A stretch of DNA of 38,729 nucleotides. Origin: Eubacterium minutum ATCC 700079 (GTDB lineage: Bacteria > Bacillota > Clostridia > Peptostreptococcales > Anaerovoracaceae). The notes below the pieces were generated by a model that saw only the letters and a program-made list of their open reading frames with translations, did no database searches and was not told the DNA's origin. This document shows, piece by piece, positions 15,521-23,313 of the stretch. The number at the start of each line of letters is the position of its first letter. The stretch's first letter is position 1. The position numbers and the translations under genes were made by a program. Location: contig CP016202.1 in the NCBI GenBank assembly GCA_003433295.1, positions 1,414,344 to 1,453,072 of the forward strand. Direction: 5' to 3'.

Positions 15521-16879
15521 TTAAGGCATCACGAGAGTGTAAATCCTTGCGGCAAATAAAACGAAGCAGATCCACATTATGGCGTTGATGTCTTTTGCTT
15601 TTCCGGTAAGCAGTTTGATGATGACCCACGACAGCATTCCGAACATGATCCCGTTTGCGATCGAATAGGTGAAAGGCATCATTATAATCGCCAGGAAACC
15701 TGCGATGACCTCCGCAAGGTCACCGCTGAAAGTCATGTTTTTGACGGCGCTGAGCATCAGAAGTCCTACCCATAAAAGAGCGGGAGTCGTCGCAAATCCC
15801 GGAATGGCAAGGAATATGGGCGAAAGGAAAAGCGACAGAATGAACAGTATTCCGGTGACCAGCGCGGTCAGCCCCGTTCTTCCGCCGGCAGCGACACCTG
15901 CGCTTGATTCAACGTATGATGTTACGGTTGATGTTCCCATGCACGCGCCTGCCATGGTGCCTACCGCATCGGAGAGCAGAGCCTGTTTTGCACGCGGAAG
16001 ATTACCTTCGGAATCGAGCAGATTCCCCTTCGATGCCACGCCTATCAGTGTTCCGACCGTATCAAATATGTCGACAAAAAGAAAAGAAAATACGATTATG
16101 GCAAAATCTATGATATGTCCGCTTATCCAGTGGAAATCGAATTCAAAGATATTCATGCGGGAAGGAAATATGCCGCCCGAGAAGTTCGGAATCAGTGAGT
16201 AAACACCATGCGCCGGATCCACGTGATACCAGCCCGTGCTTTGGGCGATAATACCGAGGAGCCATGTGGCGAGGATGCCGATGAGTATATCTCCTTTGAC
16301 CTTGTAGTGGTGAAGTATGGCGATGATCATAAGGCCCACCAACGCAAGAACCATCTGCGGCGTTGCAAAATTTCCGAGTGTCACAAGCGTAGACTGGTCG
16401 CCTATAACGATGCCGGCGCCTTTAAGTCCGACTATGACGATAAAGAGCCCTATGCCCGCTGTTATGCCGTATTTCAGATTTTCCGGTATGTCGTTTACGA
16501 GTTTTTCGCGGAAGTTTGTGAAAGACAGCAGGACGAAAATAATTCCTTCGCACAATACAGCGGCAAGAGCGATCTTCCACGGATCCTGTATTCCCTGTTT
16601 TGCCATGGGGATGCATACGCTGAAAGCGAAGTACGCGTTAAGTCCCATTCCCGATGCGAGCGCCACGGGGTAGTTGGCGTAGAAAGCCATGATCAGCGTG
16701 GCAAATGCGGCTGAAATCGCCGTTGCGGTAAAAACTGCGGCGTTGTTCATACCGGCAGCCGATAAAATACTCGGATTCACCGCAAGTATGTAGACCATGG
16801 CGAGAAACGTGGTGATACCTGCAGTGACTTCAGTTCTGACGTCAGTTCCGTGTTCACGGAGCTTAAAAAGTTTTTCCAT
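15521..16879 (-). CDS. NCS2-family purine permease (AzgA/PbuG type)
   Basis: A 452-aa multi-pass membrane protein that takes up guanine/hypoxanthine or adenine with protons. The N-terminus reads LREHGTDVRTEVTAGITTFL, diagnostic for the AzgA-like branch of NCS2. It continues with VNPSILSAAGMNNAAVFTAT and the signature around PVALASGMGLNAYFAFSV. Later come FLFVDIFDTVGTLIGVA and MGTSTVTSYVESSAGVAAGG, the paired substrate-binding segments. About 12-14 hydrophobic segments fill the rest. The start at 16879 follows an AAAGGAGA ribosome site. It is first in a two-gene operon with the phosphoribosyltransferase. The upstream region is AT-rich and holds a structured segment described separately; a standard purine riboswitch is not recognisable. 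Confidence 0.92.
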   Translation of the reverse strand: MEKLFKLREHGTDVRTEVTAGITTFLAMVYILAVNPSILSAAGMNNAAVFTATAISAAFATLIMAFYANYPVALASGMGLNAYFAFSVCIPMAKQGIQDPWKIALAAVLCEGIIFVLLSFTNFREKLVNDIPENLKYGITAGIGLFIVIVGLKGAGIVIGDQSTLVTLGNFATPQMVLALVGLMIIAILHHYKVKGDILIGILATWLLGIIAQSTGWYHVDPAHGVYSLIPNFSGGIFPSRMNIFEFDFHWISGHIIDFAIIVFSFLFVDIFDTVGTLIGVASKGNLLDSEGNLPRAKQALLSDAVGTMAGACMGTSTVTSYVESSAGVAAGGRTGLTALVTGILFILSLFLSPIFLAIPGFATTPALLWVGLLMLSAVKNMTFSGDLAEVIAGFLAIIMMPFTYSIANGIMFGMLSWVIIKLLTGKAKDINAIMWICFVLFAARIYTLVMP

Positions 16880-16916
16880 ATTCTTCTCCTTTGTTGTAAA
16901 AATTGATTTTCCGATA

Positions 16917-16955
16917 AAGTAATAACTAATAAATAATAAAAGTAATAACTAATAA
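16917..16955. repeat. Two perfect 16-bp direct repeats in the permease promoter region
   Basis: aagtaataactaataa occurs at 16917-16932 and 16940-16955 (period 23). The tract is almost purely A/T and lies 38-76 bases upstream of the permease start. It may include the promoter, but no clear -10/-35 pair can be chosen. Confidence 0.7.
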
Positions 16956-16973
16956 GTAATATTGAAACCAAAT

Positions 16974-17048
16974 GACCCCGCTTGGAGGTCTGTAGGCATC
17001 TTAAACGTTTTCGGGAGTTCCCGGCTGAAATGCCTGAGGACGACTCCT
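16974..17048 (-). promoter_or_regulatory. Structured leader segment upstream of the purine permease
   Basis: Read on the minus strand: AGGA-N4-TCCT (17048-17037), then AGGCAT...ATGCCT (17035-17030 with 16999-16994) enclosing CGGG-AACT-CCCG (17023-17012), then GACCTC-N5-GGGGTC (16990-16974). No U-run follows, so it is not a simple terminator of the upstream EamA gene. It lacks the conserved bases of the guanine/adenine riboswitch. It could be a leader RNA if transcription starts upstream of it, or an operator region; CGAAAACGTTTAAG inside it has a palindromic AAACGTTT core. Confidence 0.45.
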
Positions 17049-17064
17049 GAAAATTTTTAAGCGA

Positions 17065-18087
17065 TTATTGATGAGTACTGCCAAGACGTTCTTTTTTTGA
17101 CGGCAACTGTGAAAGCACAACCGCCGCGAAAATCAGTAGACAGCCCATATAACCACGCGCCGACATGCTTTCGTGCAGTATGATGGCGCCGGTAATCACC
17201 GAAAAAACGGATTCCAGACACAGAATCAGAGATGCTTCCGACGGATTGGCATCGGCCTGTGCCACGATCTGCAGGGTGTATGCCATACCGCCCGAGAATA
17301 CCCCGGCGTACAGAATCGGGAACCAGTTTGCAAGTATCGACGGCAGATGAGGTTCTTCCAATATGAACATGCATATTATACCGAGAAGTCCGGAAACAAG
17401 GAATTGAATGCATGACATCTTGATGCCGTCCGTCTTGGGCGAAAAATGGTCGATTACCATTATGTGCAGGGCAAAGCCGAATGCGCACAGCAAAACAAAA
17501 AAATCACCTCTCTGTATGTGGAAACTTTCCCCGGGTTTCATGGTCAAAAGGTATAGCCCCGCGATGGCGACGATTGCACACAGCCATATTATTTTTTTGA
17601 CCTTGTGACCTATAACGATTGAGATTATAGGAACTATAATGCAGTAGACCGAAGTTATGAAACCGGATTTACCGGCGGTGGTCATGCCGATGCCGTACTG
17701 TTGCAGAGTCGATGCGACAAACAGCGCAAGACCGCATGATATGCCGCCTGCCCATAGAATTTTCCTGTCACCGCCTTTGCCGGACTCTTGCCGTGATGTT
17801 CCGGGATCGGCGGACGATACGGTACCGCCGTCCGATGATGCGGCGCCGGCGGTCGTGCCAAGCGGTGAATCCTTTACGTTCTTCTCCGCAACCTGATTTT
17901 TCTTATTTTTTCTGATGTTGTCAAGTATCAGAATGACAGGCATCAGGGAGAGACCCGCCACAAAGGTTCTCACGCCGTTGAACGTGAAAGTTCCTACATC
18001 TGCACCCACCTTCTGGGCGACGAAAGCCGATCCCCAGATAAAGGCGGTCAGAAGCAGGAAAAGATTACTTTTCATTCTTTTGCTCAT
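17065..18087 (-). CDS. EamA-family (DMT superfamily) transporter
   Basis: A 340-aa inner-membrane transporter with ten predicted helices in two EamA repeats. It begins MSKRMKSNLFLLLTAFIWGSAF, the usual DMT opening with the FIWGSAFVA motif. The ATG at 18087 follows AGGAG; the frame stays open to 18270 but that stretch consists partly of the 33-bp repeats and lacks a start signal. A hydrophilic, Ser/Gly-rich loop of ~45 residues (about 80-125, KKNQVAEKNVKDSPLGTTAG onwards) separates the early helices and is unusually long. Later FTSVYCIIVPIISIVIGHKV and LGIICMFILEEPHLP are typical membrane segments. Substrates for such proteins (amino acids, metabolites, drugs) cannot be read from sequence. It is transcribed alone, away from the cob operon. 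Confidence 0.88.
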   Translation of the reverse strand: MSKRMKSNLFLLLTAFIWGSAFVAQKVGADVGTFTFNGVRTFVAGLSLMPVILILDNIRKNKKNQVAEKNVKDSPLGTTAGAASSDGGTVSSADPGTSRQESGKGGDRKILWAGGISCGLALFVASTLQQYGIGMTTAGKSGFITSVYCIIVPIISIVIGHKVKKIIWLCAIVAIAGLYLLTMKPGESFHIQRGDFFVLLCAFGFALHIMVIDHFSPKTDGIKMSCIQFLVSGLLGIICMFILEEPHLPSILANWFPILYAGVFSGGMAYTLQIVAQADANPSEASLILCLESVFSVITGAIILHESMSARGYMGCLLIFAAVVLSQLPSKKERLGSTHQ

Positions 18088-18398
18088 AATAACTCCTCTT
18101 TTGATTCTTCTCTCAATATGAAATACGCCGCGATATGAAGCTTCATTATACTTCGTGCAATGTCGCGGTAATTTCACACCATACTTCGGACAATGTCGCG
18201 GCAATTTCACACCGGCCGACATGCGTGATGCCGCCACCGTTATTTTAACGATTTTATGTCGACATATCAATAGTTTTATGATGATTGGACACCGGAAAAG
18301 GACAGGCCGTTCGATTACAACTTGAACAGAAACTGCGTTTATGCTATCGTGGAGAGGCAGAGCGGAAGCGTGCGGGAAATCGAGGAGAGGGATTTACA
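18088..18398. other. 311-base divergent intergenic region between EamA gene and cobT
   Basis: It holds the two 33-bp repeats, then a perfect 12-base palindrome TATGTCGACATA (18255-18266) that could be an operator, followed by TATGAT (18277-18282), a possible -10 for the cob operon without a good -35. The conserved boxes of a cobalamin riboswitch are not visible on the plus strand. Confidence 0.5.
18148..18213. repeat. Two tandem 33-bp repeats upstream of the EamA gene
   Basis: Units 18148-18180 and 18181-18213 abut directly and differ at three positions; both begin atacttcg and end aatttcacacc. They lie 61-126 bases before the EamA start, on its promoter side. Confidence 0.9.
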
Positions 18399-19643
18399 AT
18401 GCAGGGGAACGAAAGAAACTATAACTGTAAAAAACAGGAGAGAAAAGTATCACAGACGCAGGAGAATGAAAAAACGCGAAAAAGCGGCAGAGACGCCGGA
18501 AAGGATTTTACGCGGAACGAGGAAAGATTGAAAAGATTCGTCGCGGAAATAGGGGCGCCGGACAGTGAGGCGAAGGAACGCGCAAAGGAACGACAGGATT
18601 CCCTCGCGAAAGTTCCGGGAAGCCTCGGAGAATTGGAGAAGATATCCGTCAAAATGGCGGGCATTACCGGCAACGTAACCGGAAATTCCCTGAAAAAACA
18701 ATGTGTGGCGTTGTTCTGCGCCGACAATGGAGTTATATCGGAGGGAGTGGCATCCGCACCCAGATCCGTGACCTTGTCGCAGACCGTAAATTTCACCAGA
18801 CGCATCACGGGAGTAAGTTCGCAGGCAAGGTATTTCGGCATAGATATTTTAGACATAGATATGGGAGTTGCCGATGATATTCCAAAAGAACTTTGCACCG
18901 ACAAGATGACAGATGAGCACGGCGGCATACCTTTCAAAATCGTGAACAGGAAAATCGCGGCAGGCACGAGGAATCTTGCCGTGGAAAGCGCGATGACGAG
19001 AGAGCAGGCGATCAGGGGGATTTTGACCGGCTTTGAGGCTGCCGACGCCATGAAAGACGCGGGGATAGAACTTTGCGGAATAGGCGAAATGGGAATAGGC
19101 AACACGACCACAAGTTCATGTCTTTTGAGAGCGGTGACGGGAGTCCCGGCGGAAAAACTCGTGGGCAGAGGCGGAGGTCTGAATAACGACGGGCTTGCGA
19201 AGAAACTGGAAATCGTAAGGGATTGCGGAAGCAGAGCCAAAAACGAAGACCCGATCGGAAAACTTATGTCCGTCGGAGGGTTTGACATATGCGGCATGGT
19301 CGGCTGTTTTCTCGGCGCAGCAAGAAACAGGATGCCGGTAGTGATAGACGGATTTATATCCATAGTTGCGGCAGTGATGGCGAAGGAATTCAATCCGCTG
19401 GTTACGGAATACATGTTTGCATCGCACAAATCAAAGGAAATAGGATATATGACGGCAATGGAGTACCTCGGACTTTCACCTATGTTCGACCTTGGCATGA
19501 GACTCGGCGAGGGGAGCGGCTGCCCGATAGCGTTCAAGGTAATCGAGGCCGCATGCGCGAGCATGGATTTTATGAAAACTCTTGCGGAAGGCTCGATAGA
19601 CGATGAGTACCTTGACGAGATAAGGAAAGGCAATTTTTTCTGA
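18399..19643 (+). CDS. cobT: Nicotinate-nucleotide--dimethylbenzimidazole phosphoribosyltransferase
   Basis: CobT transfers phosphoribose from nicotinate mononucleotide to dimethylbenzimidazole (or another lower-ligand base) to give alpha-ribazole phosphate. The start at 18399 (ATG after GAGGAGAGGG) gives 414 aa; family members are ~350 aa, and the extra part is a charged, Lys/Glu-rich N-terminal tail of ~40 residues without domain features. Family motifs: KVPGSLGELE (71-80), CADNGV (107-112), GIGEMGIGNTTTSS (227-240), GRGGGLNNDG (256-265) and the catalytic Glu371 in RLGEGSGCP. It heads a five-gene operon that builds and attaches the nucleotide loop of cobalamin. Its stop overlaps the start of cobU. 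Upper-ring (corrin) genes are absent from this window, so the strain may make cobalamin elsewhere in the genome or salvage cobinamide. Confidence 0.95.
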   Translation: MQGNERNYNCKKQERKVSQTQENEKTRKSGRDAGKDFTRNEERLKRFVAEIGAPDSEAKERAKERQDSLAKVPGSLGELEKISVKMAGITGNVTGNSLKKQCVALFCADNGVISEGVASAPRSVTLSQTVNFTRRITGVSSQARYFGIDILDIDMGVADDIPKELCTDKMTDEHGGIPFKIVNRKIAAGTRNLAVESAMTREQAIRGILTGFEAADAMKDAGIELCGIGEMGIGNTTTSSCLLRAVTGVPAEKLVGRGGGLNNDGLAKKLEIVRDCGSRAKNEDPIGKLMSVGGFDICGMVGCFLGAARNRMPVVIDGFISIVAAVMAKEFNPLVTEYMFASHKSKEIGYMTAMEYLGLSPMFDLGMRLGEGSGCPIAFKVIEAACASMDFMKTLAEGSIDDEYLDEIRKGNFF

Positions 19644-20179
19644 TGAATGTGTTTATCGGCGGAGGATGTAAAAACGGGAAATCCCATTATGCGCAGGAAC
19701 TTGCGAAGAAGATGTCCGAGGAGAGCGGAACGCCTTTATATTATGTGGCGACGATGATTTCCACGGGCAGGGAAGACGACCGGAGAATAGCAAATCATGT
19801 CAAAGACAGAGCGGGAATGGGATTTATAACCTTGGAACAACCGACAAATCTGTGCAATATAGCAGCACGTCCGGATGTGGAAATGAGAGGGACTTTCCTG
19901 CTCGACAGCATAACGGCGCTACTTCAAAACGAGATGTTCAAACTTTCGGGAGAATATTGCCCGGACGCCGGAGAGAAAGTTTGCGCGGATCTCAGACGAT
20001 TTGCGGGACTTGTCGGCAACAGCGTAATGGTGTCGGACTATATTTATTCCGATGGCGGAAACTACGACGAAATGACCGAGAATTACCGCAGAAGTTTGGC
20101 AATGTGCGACAGATGCGCCGCGGAGGTCTGCGAACAGGTGATAGAGGTTGTGTTCGGAATATTCAACAGGTGGAAATAG
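19643..20179 (+). CDS. cobU: Adenosylcobinamide kinase / guanylyltransferase
   Basis: CobU phosphorylates adenosylcobinamide and then attaches GMP, giving AdoCbi-GDP for CobS. 178 aa, the usual length. The P-loop is GGCKNGKS (7-14, GxxxxGKS), followed by the family's YVATM and DDRRIANHVKDR, where the conserved His accepts GMP in the transferase step. TFLLDSITALLQNEM is the Walker-B-like strand. The C-terminal part departs from the standard VSNEVGxGxVP and reads MVSDYIYSDGGNYDEMTENY, so it is a divergent member; the later short CobU-like gene has the more standard C-terminus. The ATG lies inside the cobT stop (TGATG), a coupled start. 11 bases separate it from cobS. Confidence 0.88.
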   Translation: MNVFIGGGCKNGKSHYAQELAKKMSEESGTPLYYVATMISTGREDDRRIANHVKDRAGMGFITLEQPTNLCNIAARPDVEMRGTFLLDSITALLQNEMFKLSGEYCPDAGEKVCADLRRFAGLVGNSVMVSDYIYSDGGNYDEMTENYRRSLAMCDRCAAEVCEQVIEVVFGIFNRWK

Positions 20180-20190
20180 GAGAGATCGGG

Positions 20191-20973
20191 ATGAGAATCG
20201 TGACAGCTTTTTTCATGGCATGGGGCAATTTCCTTACGCTGCCCTGTCCGTATAAAAAATGGGATGGAAAACTGAAAAACCTTATGATGGCTTTTGTTCC
20301 CGCCGTAGGCGCGGTGATAGGACTCATCTGGACGGGACTGATGATACTTTTGCGATATGTGGACGCGCAGATAGGAATGCCCGATTCGGTGGCGGCGCTC
20401 ATCTCCACGTTCTACATATTCGCGATATGCGGATTCATGCACCTCGACGGGTACATGGACTGCAACGACGCGATTTTGTCAAGACGACCGCAGGACGAAA
20501 AGCAGCGCATTCTGAAAGACTCGAACGTCGGCGCTTTTGCCGTCGTTATGCTCGGTTTCCTGCTCATGGCTTGGTACGCGTCTATGGTGGTGATCTGGGA
20601 CAGGCTCCCGTTGAGTCTGTTTTTCCTCCTGCCTGTCCTGAGCAGGGCTGTTGCGAGCAATGATGTGTTGGATTGCAGACCGATGAAGCACAGTCAGTAT
20701 GCGGAAAACTACGCTGACGCCGAAGAGAGGACGAGAAGTCGCATTATCGTGGCTGTGTGCCTGCTCGTTGCGCTGTCCGTCACCGCGCTTGCGGGTTCCT
20801 TTTACGGGCACGGCGTGACCTACGGAATTGCACTTTTTGTCGCGCTCGCAGGTTCGCTGATCGGCGGAGCATATGCGAGGCAACAGCTCGGAGGAATGAG
20901 CGGAGACGTTGCGGGTTATGAAATCTGCTGGTGCGAAGCGATCGGAGTGATTGCGCTTGCGGTCTCGATTTGA
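20191..20973 (+). CDS. cobS: Adenosylcobinamide-GDP ribazoletransferase (cobalamin synthase)
   Basis: CobS is the membrane enzyme that joins AdoCbi-GDP with alpha-ribazole (phosphate). It has 260 aa with 6-7 hydrophobic segments. ATG 20191 follows TAGGAGAGATCGGG; the same frame is open further upstream, but that overlaps cobU and does not resemble CobS. The signature region FMHLDGYMDCNDAILSRR corresponds to the family's HLDGLADTADGL Mg-binding motif, with Asp residues kept, and KDSNVGAFAVVMLG follows as expected. FLLPVLSRAVASNDV and the C-terminal GGMSGDVAGYEICWCEAIGV (family GGxTGDxLGA) are also present. The first long repeat starts on the last base of its stop codon. Confidence 0.93.
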   Translation: MRIVTAFFMAWGNFLTLPCPYKKWDGKLKNLMMAFVPAVGAVIGLIWTGLMILLRYVDAQIGMPDSVAALISTFYIFAICGFMHLDGYMDCNDAILSRRPQDEKQRILKDSNVGAFAVVMLGFLLMAWYASMVVIWDRLPLSLFFLLPVLSRAVASNDVLDCRPMKHSQYAENYADAEERTRSRIIVAVCLLVALSVTALAGSFYGHGVTYGIALFVALAGSLIGGAYARQQLGGMSGDVAGYEICWCEAIGVIALAVSI

Positions 20974-21071
20974 CGGGCGAAAAGGAAAGCGACTTGCCGA
21001 CCGGCGTGTCATTCATGCATCACCGCAGCCGTCGAGAACGGGCGAAAAGGAAAGCGATTTGCCGACCGGCG
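20973..21071 (+). repeat. Two 34-bp direct repeats between cobS and the CobU-like gene
   Basis: acgggcgaaaaggaaagc... occurs at 20973-21006 and 21038-21071 (period 65) with one mismatch (gacttg/gatttg). The first copy starts at the final base of the cobS stop. The 31 bases after each copy are not similar. Not coding; a duplicated 3' spacer. Confidence 0.9.
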
Positions 21072-21102
21072 CGTAGTCGGCGTTCTGCCGGAGAGGAGAA
21101 AT

Positions 21103-21489
21103 ATGATTCTGATTACGGGAGGAGCATATCAGGGTAAACTTGAATATGCCGTGAACGAATTTGCAATTAAAGACGACGAAGTTTTTGTCTGCGCGGGGCC
21201 GGAGATCGATCTCAGCGCAAAGGTGCTGACGCACTTTGAAAAGTACGTGTTTGCCTGCATAAAAGCGGGTGTCGATGCGCGTGAGTGCATAAAAGGAAAC
21301 ATCGAGCATTTGAGGGATAAGATTATCATAGCCGACGACATAACCCAAGGCGTCGTGCCCGTGGACAGTCAGGAGAGAGCATGGCGCGAAGAAACGGGGA
21401 AATGCCTCGTTCTGTTGGGCAGTGAAGCTGAAAGGGTGATAAGAGTATTTTGCGGTATTGCGCAGGATATAAAGGGTGAAAACAGGTAA
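21103..21489 (+). CDS. Short CobU-like protein
   Basis: A 128-aa protein with clear CobU relationship at both ends. N-terminal MILITGGAYQGKLEYAV matches the CobU P-loop region, but the Ser/Thr after GK is Leu13. The C-terminal IIADDITQGVVPVDSQERAW and EETGKCLVLLGSEAERVIRV correspond to CobU's VSNEVGxGIVPxxxxxRxFRD and the closing NQ...A.....V helix. The middle (about 50 residues, including the GMP-accepting His segment) is absent. It may form a complex with the full CobU, whose own C-terminus is unusual, or it may be a regulatory or specialised NTPase. The ATG has GGAGAGGAG upstream. It is in the cob operon between cobS and cobC, so a role in cobalamin assembly is likely. Confidence 0.75.
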   Translation: MILITGGAYQGKLEYAVNEFAIKDDEVFVCAGPEIDLSAKVLTHFEKYVFACIKAGVDARECIKGNIEHLRDKIIIADDITQGVVPVDSQERAWREETGKCLVLLGSEAERVIRVFCGIAQDIKGENR

Positions 21490-21564
21490 AAACAAGTGGC
21501 TCGCCCGAAAGAAGGAGCGGGTACGGAGAATCATAAAATAGCGGCGGAAAAGGAGAGGCGGCAT

Positions 21565-22215
21565 ATGGTTTCAAAATTGATAATCATAAGGCACGGCATA
21601 ACCGAGGGTAATGAAAAAAGATGGTTTTACGGTAAGACCGATCTGCCTCTGCTTAAAAGGGGAAGAGAAACTCTTTTGGAATATAAACGGGCGGGTGTCT
21701 ACCCGGAAATTCCGGATGATGCGCAGTGTGTGGTTTCGGGTCTTGCGAGAACCAGGGAGACCATGGATCTGCTCTATGAAAGAAGTGAGTGCGTTGAGAT
21801 AGAGAACCTTCAGGAAATGAATTTCGGTGTCTTTGAGTGCCGCAGTTTCGACGATTTGAAGGAGGATACGGAATTTCAAAGATGGGTTTACGATGAGCGC
21901 GGCAATGTCTGCCCGCCGGGAGGGGAAACGAGAAATGATTTTTCGAAAAGAGTGAAAGACGGCTTAAAAGAGTTGATAGGTCTGCACAGGCTGAAAGAAT
22001 GGTCACATCGCCACGGAGGCGAGGATGCTGTGACCGTTATGGTCTGTCACGGAGGCGTAATATCGGCAATCATGCAGGAGTTGTTTCCGGAAGAAAAATC
22101 CGGAATGTGGGACTGGATCCCGGATCCGGGACTCGGCTATGTGGTGGACTTCAGCGCGGGAGATCCCGCGGCGTACGACAGGCTGAAATTACCGCTTGCC
22201 GTTGAAGCGCACTGA
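21565..22215 (+). CDS. cobC: Histidine phosphatase, probable alpha-ribazole phosphatase
   Basis: A 216-aa histidine-phosphatase-family enzyme. ATG 21565 has AAGGAGAGG upstream; an earlier in-frame start would add 23 charged residues without support. The RHG motif IIIRHGITEGN has catalytic His10; Arg62 and the acid Glu84 in LQEMNFGVFE follow; the second His162 is in VMVCHGGVIS. The family also includes phosphoglycerate mutases, but the EMNFGVFE motif and the cob operon context favour CobC, which removes the 5' phosphate from alpha-ribazole phosphate or cobalamin phosphate. Its last 27 bases overlap the 3' end of birA, which is read from the other strand. Confidence 0.85.
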   Translation: MVSKLIIIRHGITEGNEKRWFYGKTDLPLLKRGRETLLEYKRAGVYPEIPDDAQCVVSGLARTRETMDLLYERSECVEIENLQEMNFGVFECRSFDDLKEDTEFQRWVYDERGNVCPPGGETRNDFSKRVKDGLKELIGLHRLKEWSHRHGGEDAVTVMVCHGGVISAIMQELFPEEKSGMWDWIPDPGLGYVVDFSAGDPAAYDRLKLPLAVEAH

Positions 22216-23187
22216 AACTTCGCCGGTATGAAGCGTTCGGGTCATGTCCTTGTTCGGACCTTCAAGAAATCGAACGATAAGACCGCCATCGTCGGATATG
22301 TCGATCGCTTCGGCGCAAAATCCGCGCGTGTCATAATTCGGATTCACCGTGACCTTTTTCCCGAGGATCATACAGCGTTGCCTGTAATCATCAAAAAAGT
22401 TTTTGTCCTCTACGTTGTTCAGGCTTTGGATGCTTTCGTCAATGATTGCGGCGGCAAGCATGTTCCTTGAAAAACTGCCTTCGGTTTCCGATATGGATCC
22501 TGCAATCGAATCCGTATCGGCAGAGAATTCCCCCGGGAAGCAGTTTACGCCGATACCGATGATCAGACTGTCGATTTTCCCTGTTTCAAAGTTTGTCTGT
22601 GCCTCCGTGAGGATGCCGCAGATTTTTTTTGTGCCTTTGAAGAGGTCGTTGACCCATTTGATCTGTACTCGAGTATTGCATACGCGTTCGATAGCGCGCG
22701 AAACCGCGACTGCGACAGCCATCGTCACATACAGAGATTTTTCAAGGGTAAAACTCGGCTTCAGCGCGATGGTGAGATAGATTCCGGTTCCGCCGGGAGA
22801 TTCAAAACTCCTGCCCAATCTGCCGCGCCCCTTGGATTGTCTGTTTGCGATTATGATTTTGGCACGGCGGTTGAGTTCTCTGTCTTTGGCGAGGGAATTG
22901 GTCGACGTGACACAATCGAAGACCTCTATGTCGCACGGAACTGATACGTAGGGCAGAATGCCGTCGCGCGTCAACAGATTTTCATCCTTTACAAGGCGGT
23001 AACCGCGGTTCCGCTTAGCGTCTATGATGTATCCTTCTTTTTTAAGGGCGCTTACCGCTTTCCACACGGAATTGCGCGAAACCCCGAGTTTTTCCGCAAT
23101 GGATTGACCTGAAATATACTCCCCCGGTTTGTCGGTAAACAGTTTTAAAAGTTCGCTTCTTGTAGACGTTTCGTTTCTTGTAGACAT
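22189..23187 (-). CDS. birA: Biotin--[acetyl-CoA-carboxylase] ligase / biotin repressor
   Basis: BirA attaches biotin to carboxylase/decarboxylase carrier proteins and, in its two-domain form, represses biotin genes. 332 aa from ATG 23187 (GGGGAGA upstream). Residues 10-65 are the N-terminal winged helix: GEYISGQSIAEKLGVSRNSV, WKAVSALKKEGYIIDA, then RNRGYRL. The ligase domain has the biotinyl-AMP loop GRGRLGR (120-126), the biotin-binding KWVNDL (177-182) with KKICGILTEA, and a C-terminal SH3-like domain (about 285-332). Both domains are intact, so it is probably also a DNA-binding repressor. No biotin operator was recognised in the window. Its 3' end overlaps cobC by 27 bases, tail to tail. 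Confidence 0.95.
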   Translation of the reverse strand: MSTRNETSTRSELLKLFTDKPGEYISGQSIAEKLGVSRNSVWKAVSALKKEGYIIDAKRNRGYRLVKDENLLTRDGILPYVSVPCDIEVFDCVTSTNSLAKDRELNRRAKIIIANRQSKGRGRLGRSFESPGGTGIYLTIALKPSFTLEKSLYVTMAVAVAVSRAIERVCNTRVQIKWVNDLFKGTKKICGILTEAQTNFETGKIDSLIIGIGVNCFPGEFSADTDSIAGSISETEGSFSRNMLAAAIIDESIQSLNNVEDKNFFDDYRQRCMILGKKVTVNPNYDTRGFCAEAIDISDDGGLIVRFLEGPNKDMTRTLHTGEVSVRFNGKR

Positions 23188-23313
23188 ATGGTTTCTCCCC
23201 TGGATTCTTATAATTGTATCAGACTGTGCGTTAGACGGTGCGGCGTCCGCCGTGCCGCGGATAAGCCCGGCGGGCGGCATACGCTCCCCGCGAAAGTATG
23301 CCGGAGTTCGGTG

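Noticed and set aside
16880-17064. Guanine/adenine riboswitch expected before the purine permease
   Set aside because: The hairpins present do not show the conserved three-way-junction bases or paired loops of that class.
18087-18270. Longer N-terminus for the EamA protein
   Set aside because: The frame is open, but it is made partly of the 33-bp repeats, is not membrane-like, and the ATG at 18087 has a strong ribosome site.
18214-18398. Cobalamin riboswitch expected before cobT
   Set aside because: The conserved B12-box and core sequences could not be found by eye on the plus strand.
18419-19687. 422-codon open frame on the minus strand opposite cobT
   Set aside because: It is antisense to cobT, whose motifs and length are conclusive; the codon pattern is that of a shadow.
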